Assembly (NCBI GenBank): GCA_029262795.1
Contig: JAJCYT010000018.1
Location: forward strand, 67,762 to 103,981
Reading direction: 5' to 3'
Source: Candidatus Fraserbacteria bacterium
GTDB lineage: Bacteria > Bipolaricaulota > Bipolaricaulia > RBG-16-55-9 > JAJCYT01
Length of the DNA: 36,220 bases
A program made the translations under genes and the position numbers. Position 1 is the stretch's first letter. Every line of letters starts with the position of its first letter. The notes beneath the pieces are model-generated. The model searched no databases. It was not told the DNA's origin and saw only the letters and a program-made list of their open reading frames with translations. This document shows positions 9,500 through 16,377 of the stretch, piece by piece.

Positions 9500-9889
9500 C
9501 TAAACAGGCAAATCAGCTTGATAAGCAAACGCGTTGTCGAGCTGGCTAAAACCGTTGTCTTCATTAAATTGTTGGGCCAGTCGATAAGCATCGATGCCGC
9601 TTAAAATGCCCCAACCCAATGAAGCCACCCAAGTGGCAAGGTTGACCAATTCAGACACGGGTGAAGCAAGTGAAGCCAGCCAGCCGGCAACCGGAATCCC
9701 CAAACCAACCAAAAAATGAATCGCAGCTTTCTCAGGCTCTGCCTGAAGCAGTTGGCCTAAGCCAGGAATAAAAAACGAGCCAATTCCATACAACACAGGA
9801 GAACGCTCTTCCTCAGATTGCGCCAGCGCTTCTTGATTGAATGACACCACAAACACCAAAGCCAGTAGCCCGAATACAATTGTTTTCAT
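9500..9889 (-). CDS. Small exported membrane protein, TM2-like
   Basis: The predicted protein has 129 residues. An N-terminal signal peptide (TIVFGLLALVFVVSFNQEALAQ) is followed by a short acidic linker and a region with two or three hydrophobic segments. The motif FFIPGLGQLLQAEPEKAAIHFLVGLG resembles the PGLGQ...G...KG pattern of TM2-type proteins, and SGIDAYRLAQQ near the end fits the same group. Function is unknown for this family. ATG 9889 was chosen because an AGGAGG (9899-9904) stands 9 nt upstream; a TTG one codon earlier would also be in range. It diverges from the acidic exported protein gene starting at 10085. Confidence 0.75.
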   Translation of the reverse strand: MKTIVFGLLALVFVVSFNQEALAQSEEERSPVLYGIGSFFIPGLGQLLQAEPEKAAIHFLVGLGIPVAGWLASLASPVSELVNLATWVASLGWGILSGIDAYRLAQQFNEDNGFSQLDNAFAYQADLPV

Positions 9890-10029
9890 CAAAAGTGGCC
9901 TCCTACATTTCTCAATCTATATGGCATGCCAAATTTTTAGCACCCTTAATGTAACAGACCCCACCCTGTATTTTCAACAAAAGGTCGTCCACGTCTCAAA
10001 GCCAATCCGATTAGGCAATATCAATAACA

Positions 10030-10053
10030 AAGTGAAAAACCAAACATTCACTT
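10030..10053 (+). promoter_or_regulatory. Inverted repeat upstream of the acidic protein gene
   Basis: AAGTGAA (10030-10036) and TTCACTT (10047-10053) are perfect 7-bp inverted arms with a 10-nt A-rich spacer, 32 nt before the start codon at 10085. They sit in the 195-bp divergent region shared with the TM2-like gene, so a protein bound here could affect both. A regulatory role is inferred from placement only. Confidence 0.35.
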
Positions 10054-10084
10054 CGGGTTTGCTAGTGTGTCAAGGAGGTTATTG

Positions 10085-10813
10085 ATGTCAATCAGTATGC
10101 GTCGTTCAAGGCTCGTCAACATTTCTAAAGGGTTGTTGATTGTTCTTATTGGTGTGACCCTTTGGCTGATGGGCTTTAGCTTTCTCACCATGGCACAGGA
10201 CGAATCCGAACCAACCCCCACCATGATTGATGTGCTGGTGGGCATCGGCGGTCTGGACATTTCCCAGGCCGATCAAGCCGCGATCCTCAACGACATTCAA
10301 CGCGATCTCGACGAAGACACCATCAATATTCGCGAAGCACTGGCGCTGATCGAAGCACTCAAAGAGTTACTGCATAACAAAGATGTCGCTCCCGAACGCG
10401 CCCGCGAACTGCTGCAAACCGTCAAAGAATTGCTACGCGAAGGTGTGGACCCGGCACGCATCGCCGCTGCCATCCGTCAGCACCTCGCTGATGGCGACGA
10501 CCTGGACGATATCCGTGAACGCGCCAGAGAAATTGCCGAAGAAGACCGCGAACGTCAGCGCGAAGAAGAAGAACGCGCCCGCCGCGACGGTGATGAATCT
10601 GATGAAAACAATGATGAAGATTCAGACGAACAGCGAGATCAAGACCGATCACGCGAGAATGAATCTGATACCGAAGAAGACGAACAGCAGGATGAAAGCG
10701 AAGATCGTAACAATGATCGCAGCAATGATTCTGCTGACAGTGATGACGAACCGGAAGAAGAAGAGGAAGACACTGAGACTGACGAAGATGAAGGCCGAGA
10801 GCGAGATCGCTAA
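10085..10813 (+). CDS. Exported protein with a long acidic disordered tail
   Basis: The predicted protein has 242 residues. ATG 10085 was chosen because AAGGAGG ends 6 nt before it; the frame can be read from a GTG at 10067, but that codon lies ahead of the ribosome binding site. Residues about 10-38 are one hydrophobic segment (signal peptide or anchor) ending FLTMAQDES. Residues about 45-145 look like charged amphipathic helices (IREALALIEALKELL, ELLQTVKELLREGVDP). From about residue 145 the chain is nearly all Asp, Glu, Arg, Asn and Ser, with a final stretch of repeated Glu/Asp. The tail should be disordered and could bind cations or a basic surface. I recognise no family. A terminator follows. 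Confidence 0.8.
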   Translation: MSISMRRSRLVNISKGLLIVLIGVTLWLMGFSFLTMAQDESEPTPTMIDVLVGIGGLDISQADQAAILNDIQRDLDEDTINIREALALIEALKELLHNKDVAPERARELLQTVKELLREGVDPARIAAAIRQHLADGDDLDDIRERAREIAEEDRERQREEEERARRDGDESDENNDEDSDEQRDQDRSRENESDTEEDEQQDESEDRNNDRSNDSADSDDEPEEEEEDTETDEDEGRERDR

Positions 10814-10876
10814 GCTATTTCATATTTTCCCCCGCTAAAAACCGAGAGAGATTTCGCTCAACAACCCTCCTGAAAC

Positions 10877-10904
10877 AGGGGCGCGCTTGCGCCCCTATTT
10901 TTTT
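10877..10904 (+). terminator. Rho-independent terminator of the acidic protein gene
   Basis: AGGGGCGC (10877-10884) pairs perfectly with GCGCCCCT (10889-10896) around a 4-nt loop, followed by ATTTTTTTC. It lies 63 bp after the stop codon at 10813. Confidence 0.9.
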
Positions 10905-10938
10905 CAATAAACAACTTCAATCATTTTAAAATGGGAAA

Positions 10939-10994
10939 GGCTTCAAATCCCCAACCCCTTTGATCTCAAAGGAGCACGATAAACCTTCGAGAGT
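10939..10994 (-). repeat. Hairpin-bearing dispersed repeat, copy B (inverted)
   Basis: The reverse complement of 10939-10980 matches 9421-9462 at 34 of 42 positions without gaps; weaker similarity continues to about 10994. Two of the differences preserve the stem of copy A: a C-G pair becomes T-A and another becomes a T-G wobble. It lies between the terminator of the acidic gene and the 3' end of mmsA. The remaining gap (10995-11062) holds only a weak 6-bp hairpin (11034-11056, GAAGGT/ACCTTC) that might end mmsA transcription. Confidence 0.7.
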
Positions 10995-11062
10995 GGGTGC
11001 TGCTATATGGTTCTTTTTCTTGGCGAAGGGGAAGAAGGTCTTTGATCTCCACCTTCGATCAC

Positions 11063-12538
11063 TTAAAATTTTCTTGACCATTCTTTGGGCCAGCGTTCCA
11101 CCACCACTTTTTTGTCGGTGTAGAATTCGATGGAATCCCAACCCTGTCCGTGCAGGTCGCCAAAGAAGCTTTCTTTCCAGCCCGAAAAAGGAAAAAACGC
11201 CATCGGTGCTGCCACGCCCAAATTAATACCAATGTTGCCTGCCTCGGCTTCATAGCGGAACTTGCGGGCCGCCGCGCCGCTTTGTGTAAACAGGCAGGCC
11301 ATGTTGCCATAAGCTCCACTGTTCACCACGTCAATAGCTTCATCAATGTTGTTCACGTGCATCATGCTCAGCACAGGACCAAAGATTTCGGTCTTGGCAA
11401 TGTCACTGCCAGGCTGCACATCCTGCAAAATAGTGGGACTGACAAAATGACCATTTTCATAACCGGACACGCTGGTGCCACGACCATCCACAATGGCGTT
11501 GGCCCCTTCATCGATGCCTTTTTGGATCAAGCCTTCGATACGTGTTTTGCTCTCTGCGGTGATTACGGGCCCCATGTCCACACCTTCATCCAAGCCGTAG
11601 CCCACCTTGCGGCTCTGGGCAGCATCCACCATGGCTTCGGTAAACGGTGCTTTTGCATCTCCTACGGTCACTGCAATTGAAGCCGCCAAACAACGTTGAC
11701 CCGCACAACCAAACGCAGAGTCAGCCACAATGTTTCGAGTGGCTTCCATATCGGCATCGGGCAACACAATGATTGGATTTTTAGCCCCACCCTGGCATTG
11801 AGCGCGCTTGCCGTAAGCGGCGGCTTGACTGTAAATGTATTTAGCCACAGCGGTAGAACCCACAAAGCTGACAGCACGAATGGTGGGATGTTCCAAAATG
11901 GCATCCACGGTGTCTTTACCACCATTAATTAGTTGTGCCACACCGTTGGGCAGTCCTGTTTTTGCCAGCAAATCGAACACTTTTTGCATCGTCATCGGCA
12001 CACGTTCGCTTGACTTGAGAATGAATGTGTTGCCTGTTGCCAATGCGTAAGGCATAAACCACAAGGGAATCATCCCCGGAAAATTAAATGGGGTAATCGC
12101 AGCCACCACGCCCAGAGGCTGACGAATCATGATTTCGTCAATCCCTCGCGCAATGTCTTCATTGTTGTAGCCCTGCATCATAATCGGAATGCCACAGGCC
12201 ACTTCCACATTTTCAATACCACGCACCAGTTCGGCGCGGGCTTCAGCAAAGGTTTTGCCACACTCAAGTGTGATTGTTTTGGCAATCTCATCGTGGTGTT
12301 CGTCCAACAGCGCCTTGAACTTGAACAGATATTGAATCCGCTCATTGGATGGCACTTGTCGCCATTCCTTAAATGCCGCAGCAGCATGCTGCACTGCTTG
12401 ATCCACTTCATCTCTTGGAGACAAAGGCACTTGGGTAATGGTTTCCATGGTGGCCGGATTGACCACATCTAAAAAATCCTTCGTGCTGGAAGGCGTCCAC
12501 TGCCCATTGATAAAATTGTTTAAATGACCGTTGTTCAT
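11063..12538 (-). CDS. mmsA: CoA-acylating methylmalonate-semialdehyde dehydrogenase
   Basis: This enzyme oxidises (methyl)malonate semialdehyde to propionyl- or acetyl-CoA with NAD and CoA, in valine, thymine/beta-alanine or inositol breakdown. The 491-residue protein matches the MmsA/IolA branch of the aldehyde dehydrogenase superfamily along its length: FINGQW near the start, the [13 protein letters not shown] cofactor-site motif at about 149-161, [10 protein letters not shown], and the catalytic cysteine C283 in CAGQRCLA. The MmsA-typical AQCQGGAKN replaces the LELGGK..P motif of hydrolytic aldehyde dehydrogenases. An AGGAG box stands about 7 nt before the start. It is apparently monocistronic; the plus-strand DoxX-like gene lies 194 bp beyond its start. 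Confidence 0.93.
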   Translation of the reverse strand: MNNGHLNNFINGQWTPSSTKDFLDVVNPATMETITQVPLSPRDEVDQAVQHAAAAFKEWRQVPSNERIQYLFKFKALLDEHHDEIAKTITLECGKTFAEARAELVRGIENVEVACGIPIMMQGYNNEDIARGIDEIMIRQPLGVVAAITPFNFPGMIPLWFMPYALATGNTFILKSSERVPMTMQKVFDLLAKTGLPNGVAQLINGGKDTVDAILEHPTIRAVSFVGSTAVAKYIYSQAAAYGKRAQCQGGAKNPIIVLPDADMEATRNIVADSAFGCAGQRCLAASIAVTVGDAKAPFTEAMVDAAQSRKVGYGLDEGVDMGPVITAESKTRIEGLIQKGIDEGANAIVDGRGTSVSGYENGHFVSPTILQDVQPGSDIAKTEIFGPVLSMMHVNNIDEAIDVVNSGAYGNMACLFTQSGAAARKFRYEAEAGNIGINLGVAAPMAFFPFSGWKESFFGDLHGQGWDSIEFYTDKKVVVERWPKEWSRKF

Positions 12539-12642
12539 ACTGAAACTCCTTCAAATGGTTTCAAATTGACACATGAAGCATCAGTTATATTGAGTGCCCA
12601 CACTATACAACTTTTAACAGCAGGTTTTAAGGGAATTTGTCA

Positions 12643-12671
12643 TTGACAGATGATCTGGACCACGGATAAAA
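12643..12671 (+). promoter_or_regulatory. Possible sigma70-type promoter for the DoxX-like gene
   Basis: A perfect TTGACA (12643-12648) is followed after 17 bp by ATAAAA (12666-12671), 61 bp before the start codon at 12733. The -35 box is consensus, the -10 box weak. Assignment is by sequence match only. Confidence 0.4.
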
Positions 12672-12732
12672 CCAATAACCTCAAAAACGGTGATACACTA
12701 GGTTAAATTGCAGTTGAAAGAGGCAACAACTT

Positions 12733-13161
12733 ATGAAAGGTTGGCAAACAACTGTCAATAACAAAACTTTGGGTGTGCTAAGAATTTTTCTAGGCATCAT
12801 GTTTATGATGACGGGTGCTATGAAGATTTGGATGCCCACTTTGAGAGAAGCTTTTTCAGGTCAATTGATTCAGGCAAACCTTCCTCTTCATGATTTTAAC
12901 ATGTGGTTTGTGCCCCTTGTCGAAATCTTAATCGGCATCCTTTTACTCGTCGGCTGGCACTCACGAGTGGCAAGCGCCATTGTGATTGGCATTATGATCG
13001 TTGCCACCTACACTCACCTGGTCGTCAGCGACCCATCTCTGTTTCCTTTGCAACCGCACCTGCCCATTGGCCCAATCATGTTTTTACTTATCTCAGCTTA
13101 TATTTTGTGGAAAGGCGGCGGGAGCTGGAGTTGGGATTTGAATACCACCAGTGATGCATAA
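12733..13161 (+). CDS. DoxX-family membrane protein
   Basis: The 142-residue protein has four hydrophobic segments in the DoxX arrangement: VLRIFLGIMFMMTGAMKIW near the N-terminus, VPLVEILIGILLLVGWHSR in the middle, then SAIVIGIMIVATYTHLVV and IMFLLISAYILW. The R..LG..F...G..K signature of helix 1 and the E-containing second helix fit the family. DoxX-like proteins are small inner-membrane proteins linked in some bacteria to thiosulfate or redox stress handling; the role here is not known. A GAGG-type ribosome site lies about 9 nt before the ATG. It converges with the small minus-strand gene at 13209; between them is only a 12-bp palindrome, TGATGATCATCA (13196-13207). Confidence 0.82.
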   Translation: MKGWQTTVNNKTLGVLRIFLGIMFMMTGAMKIWMPTLREAFSGQLIQANLPLHDFNMWFVPLVEILIGILLLVGWHSRVASAIVIGIMIVATYTHLVVSDPSLFPLQPHLPIGPIMFLLISAYILWKGGGSWSWDLNTTSDA

Positions 13162-13208
13162 TCGATACAGGAACAACCTTTTGAGAAAACAGGGTTGATG
13201 ATCATCAT

Positions 13209-13418
13209 TTAAAGTTCCGTTGGGGAGGCATCTTTTTCCAGTCCCCCATTTTGATGTGCTTCAGTTTGAAGCTCACACCATAATTGCAACTCTTCCTCAG
13301 AAAGTTCGCAAAGAACTTCAAATGCGCGCTCGATGGCCAACTTGCCATCATTGGATTTATAAATAGGTCTGCCATTTAAGGTGCCGACCTGTTTCCATTG
13401 TTTTTCCATATCAATCAT
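13209..13418 (-). CDS. Small hypothetical protein
   Basis: The predicted protein has 69 residues and is soluble. It begins MIDMEKQWKQVGTLNGRPIY, continues with a short positively charged strand (KSNDGKLAIERAFEVL), then a strongly acidic helix (CELSEEELQLWCELQTEA). It carries no signal peptide or membrane segment. The regular charged, amphipathic composition makes it likely real, but I recognise no family. A second ATG three codons in is an alternative start. The 147 bp beyond its start, up to the metallophosphoesterase stop at 13566, contain nothing I can name. Confidence 0.6.
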   Translation of the reverse strand: MIDMEKQWKQVGTLNGRPIYKSNDGKLAIERAFEVLCELSEEELQLWCELQTEAHQNGGLEKDASPTEL

Positions 13419-13565
13419 CGCCCATTGCCTTATACTTCCTTCTACACCTTTGATCAGACATTTGTTTCAACAGTAAAGGTTTTGGTTATGGAAAAAGCAT
13501 AATAGACGAAGATTCAAACAACATCAGTCGACGTGACTAGAGTTTAATCAGACTTTGGTCGGATG

Positions 13566-14291
13566 TTAGCCCCAAAGCGCCTGCCACCAATCGGCATGGG
13601 GCATTTCAGAATTTTTTGCAGCTTTTAATACACGATCCACATCCAGTGGCACACTTCTTAAATCGACCCCCATGTTGCCATTTTCTACTGTGATCACAGC
13701 GTATTCAGCGCGATGGGTCAAAGACAATCCACCATGCAGGTTGGGATAATAACGACACGGCAATCCAACGCTGCCAGGGTTGAGATAAAATTTATCGCCT
13801 ACCCGACGTAATATTTGAACGTGCGTATGGCCGCCGGTGTAGAGGGTGGCATTGGTGCCTGCAAAGTAATCCAGTATTTCATCATCAGATGAGATAGAGG
13901 TAATGATATCGTTGAAGTGTTTTGGTGATCCATGAAAGCACACCAAGTCCATTTGGTCGGGCAATTTGATATCTACCGTTGCTTCAAAATTTTTTAAGAA
14001 TGCTTGATCCGCTTCCGTCATTTGATCAACACACCAGCGCATGATGTTGAATATAGGCGCATCATCTGGTGGTATCGTAGACGGATTGATCAGCCAATCA
14101 TCCGTGTTTCCCATCACGACAGGAATGTCCAACGCTTTGATTCGCTCTAAACATTCATGAGGCTGTGGCCCCATTGCTGGCACATCGCCCAGGCAAATCA
14201 TTTGATCAATCGATTCTTTTTCAAGTTCAGCCAATACCGTTTCAAGCGCAACCAGATTGCCATGTGTGTCAGAAAGAATGGCGAGTTTCAT
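13566..14291 (-). CDS. Calcineurin-like metallophosphoesterase
   Basis: The 241-residue protein has the metallophosphatase metal-ligand series in order: LSDTHGN at residues 7-13, CLGDVPAMGP at about 35-44, VMGNTDDW (GNxD/H type) at about 60, VCFHGSP at mid-protein, and GGHTHV near residue 143. This is the compact YfcE/MJ0936-like branch, which hydrolyses phosphodiesters or phosphomonoesters with two metal ions; the natural substrate cannot be told. I chose ATG 14291, with GGAAAG upstream, over a GTG at 14303 that would overlap the preceding stop. It starts 8 bp after the enoyl-CoA hydratase gene on the same strand, so the two are probably co-transcribed. Confidence 0.88.
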   Translation of the reverse strand: MKLAILSDTHGNLVALETVLAELEKESIDQMICLGDVPAMGPQPHECLERIKALDIPVVMGNTDDWLINPSTIPPDDAPIFNIMRWCVDQMTEADQAFLKNFEATVDIKLPDQMDLVCFHGSPKHFNDIITSISSDDEILDYFAGTNATLYTGGHTHVQILRRVGDKFYLNPGSVGLPCRYYPNLHGGLSLTHRAEYAVITVENGNMGVDLRSVPLDVDRVLKAAKNSEMPHADWWQALWG

Positions 14292-14299
14292 TTTAAAAA

Positions 14300-15088
14300 T
14301 CACTTTCCTTGATAGTTGGGGGGACGTTTTTCCTTAAACGCCGCCATGCCCTCGGCCACATCTTCGGTGTCGCGCAACGGATTGGCCAGCCATTGTTCCA
14401 CACGCAATCCTTCTTCGAGTGGCAAGTCCAGGCCGCGATAGACGGCTTCTTTGGCTGATCGAATCGCCAAAGGCGCATTTTGATTGATTTTTCCCGCCAG
14501 AGCCACGGCCTGTTCCATCAGTTGGTCTTGCGTGGTGACTTGATTGATTAACCCCACTTCGTAAGCGCGTTGAGCGTCCATGCGGTCTGCTGTAAAAATC
14601 ATTTCCAAAGCAATGTTGACCGGCACCACGCGCGGCAACCGCTGTGTGCCCCCCTGCCCTGGAATGATGCCCCATCGGCTTTCCAGCAATCCCATCTTCG
14701 CATTTTCTGATGCAATGCGAAGATCACAAGCCAACGCCACTTCCAATCCGCCGCCATAACAGTGTCCGTTGATGGCCGCAATGGTCGGTTTCCACAACGG
14801 AAAGTTGCGCGTGATACCACCCAAACCAATATCGCGTTCCCGTTGATTGCGACGCTCAATTGGACTCATGTCAAAAAATGATGGCATCTTGGCAACATCA
14901 GCGCCGGCACAAAAAGCCTTTTCGCCTGCGCCGGTGAGGATGGCAATCCAGGCATCGTCGTCGTCGCGGAACTGAATCCAGGCTTGAGTGAGTTCGTCAC
15001 TGGTTTGTGGGTCAAGCGCGTTGTGCGCCTCGGGCCGATTGATGGTGATGGTGACCAAACGATCCTGCTTGTCATACAACACACCCAT
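14300..15088 (-). CDS. Enoyl-CoA hydratase/isomerase family protein
   Basis: Crotonase-fold enzymes act on acyl-CoA thioesters, typically adding water to trans-2-enoyl-CoA in beta-oxidation or amino acid breakdown. The 262-residue protein has both oxyanion-hole segments (AFCAGADV; GHCYGGGLEVALACD) and both glutamates used by hydratases, in GGGLE and in LLESRWGIIPGQGGTQRLPR. A true hydratase is therefore likely rather than a catalytically divergent member, but the chain-length preference is unknown. AGGAG stands 5-6 nt before the ATG. It heads a two-gene unit with the metallophosphoesterase and diverges from the nitroreductase gene. Confidence 0.9.
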   Translation of the reverse strand: MGVLYDKQDRLVTITINRPEAHNALDPQTSDELTQAWIQFRDDDDAWIAILTGAGEKAFCAGADVAKMPSFFDMSPIERRNQRERDIGLGGITRNFPLWKPTIAAINGHCYGGGLEVALACDLRIASENAKMGLLESRWGIIPGQGGTQRLPRVVPVNIALEMIFTADRMDAQRAYEVGLINQVTTQDQLMEQAVALAGKINQNAPLAIRSAKEAVYRGLDLPLEEGLRVEQWLANPLRDTEDVAEGMAAFKEKRPPNYQGK

Positions 15089-15125
15089 AACGCTCCTTTA
15101 TGAACAGCGCCTGTTTTTTCTTCCC

Positions 15126-15177
15126 GTTATACTGAGCTCAGGTGAAATTTGAAAGCTTTTACATCTTGAGCTGAATA
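15126..15177. promoter_or_regulatory. Possible divergent promoter pair sharing one -35 box
   Basis: TTGAAA at 15149-15154 is followed after 17 bp by TGAATA (15172-15177), reading towards the nitroreductase. On the other strand the same six bases read TTTCAA and are followed after 17 bp by TATAAC (15131-15126), reading towards the hydratase. Both spacings are ideal but the boxes are imperfect, so this is a candidate only. Confidence 0.35.
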
Positions 15178-15192
15178 AATTGAGGAGATGAC

Positions 15193-15798
15193 ATGAGTAA
15201 ACAAGCACAGGTCGATTATCCTGTTCATGAACTGATTCAAAAACGTTGGAGCCCTCGCTCTTTTTCTGAAAAACCAGTTGAACCCGAAACCTTGAAAAGT
15301 TTGTTTGAGGCCGCACGCTGGGCGCCTTCTTCTTACAACGAACAACCCTGGTGCATGATTGTTGCCAGCAAGGATCAGCCAGAAGATTATGAACGGCTGT
15401 TAAGTTGCCTGGGCGAGTTTAATCAGGATTGGGCCAAAACAGCGCCAGTCTTGATTTTGTCCATTGCCAACCTTAATTATGAACGCAATGGCAACTTCAA
15501 CCGTCACGCCTATCACGATTTGGGCATGGCCATCTCACAATTAACCCTTCAAGCCACTTCACAGGATCTCTTTTTACATCAGATGGGTGGTTACGATGCC
15601 GATAAAGCCAGAGAGGTATTTTCTATTCCTGAAGGCTTCGATTCCGTGGCTGTTCTGGCACTCGGCTATTTGGGAGATCCTGAACAACTGCCTGAAGCAT
15701 TGAGAGAAGGCGAGCTTGCCCCTGGCTCACGAAAACCATTTTCAGAATGGGTGTTTGCTGCCAGCGGGAACTGGGGGACCACTTCGTCGTTGGTATAA
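15193..15798 (+). CDS. Nitroreductase-family flavoprotein
   Basis: The 201-residue protein matches the nitroreductase fold: RWSPRSFSEKPV near the N-terminus with the flavin-contacting RxSxRxF pattern, AARWAPSSYNEQPW at about 40-53, the central AYHDLGMAISQLTLQATSQDLFLHQMGGYD helix region, and a late VAVLALGYLG strand. These FMN enzymes reduce nitro, quinone or other electrophilic compounds with NAD(P)H; some members have other redox roles. The substrate cannot be inferred. GAGGAG precedes the ATG. The stop is only 2 bp before the lipoprotein start, so the two are likely translated from one mRNA. Confidence 0.88.
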   Translation: MSKQAQVDYPVHELIQKRWSPRSFSEKPVEPETLKSLFEAARWAPSSYNEQPWCMIVASKDQPEDYERLLSCLGEFNQDWAKTAPVLILSIANLNYERNGNFNRHAYHDLGMAISQLTLQATSQDLFLHQMGGYDADKAREVFSIPEGFDSVAVLALGYLGDPEQLPEALREGELAPGSRKPFSEWVFAASGNWGTTSSLV

Positions 15799-15800
15799 GT

Positions 15801-16211
15801 ATGCGCTTACACAGAGTATTTTTATGGATCAGTTTTATAATGTTGGGGATCTTGTTGGCTGGATGTGACCAAACACCAGCCAACAATCCTAACCCTATCG
15901 GCAACATTGACGCCAGCCCTGAAGATTATCCCTACCTCCAGGAACAGCTTTTTCAGCTTGCCACCTCTGACAACAGGGAACCATTTGCCGCCTTGCATCG
16001 TATTGATTATGAGACAGGCGAAGTCACCGTGGTGATTGAATATGCGCGCGATGCCCAGGAAGATATCCGTTGGGCCGTCCAGGCATTGAACGGAGAGATT
16101 CAGGTGGATCTGGAAGGCACAATGCAAACACGCCTCACGCTCCAAGCCATGATGTCATTGGCACAGCACCCGCGCATTAATTTTGTACGCGTGCCTGTCC
16201 GCGTTCGCTAA
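15801..16211 (+). CDS. Small lipoprotein resembling a subtilase propeptide
   Basis: The predicted protein has 136 residues. A signal sequence ends in the lipobox LLAGC with C22 as the lipidated cysteine, so the mature protein should be membrane-anchored. Residues 75-136 can be aligned by eye, with one gap, to residues about 94-152 of the downstream protease: VVIE / IVIE, then LNGE / LGGR, then TMQTRLT..AM..L / SVQARLT..QM..L, then INFVRVPV / VEFIRLPL. In the protease this segment stands just before the catalytic domain, where propeptide (inhibitor I9-like) domains lie. I therefore infer a free-standing propeptide-like protein that might fold, inhibit or tether the protease. ATG 15801 was chosen because the frame upstream lies inside the nitroreductase gene. 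Confidence 0.7.
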   Translation: MRLHRVFLWISFIMLGILLAGCDQTPANNPNPIGNIDASPEDYPYLQEQLFQLATSDNREPFAALHRIDYETGEVTVVIEYARDAQEDIRWAVQALNGEIQVDLEGTMQTRLTLQAMMSLAQHPRINFVRVPVRVR

Positions 16212-16377
16212 GCTTTAGGCATCATCAGAATATGTATTTTTGTCAGAACGAATGTGCACATTTTCTTGAGCCCTGTAGATGCGTATAAAAATATCATGAA
16301 ATTTTCAGTTCGTGCTCATAGAAGTCACATAAAGTAGCGATAAACTCAAACTATCTACCTTTTGGAGGATGTTGAAG

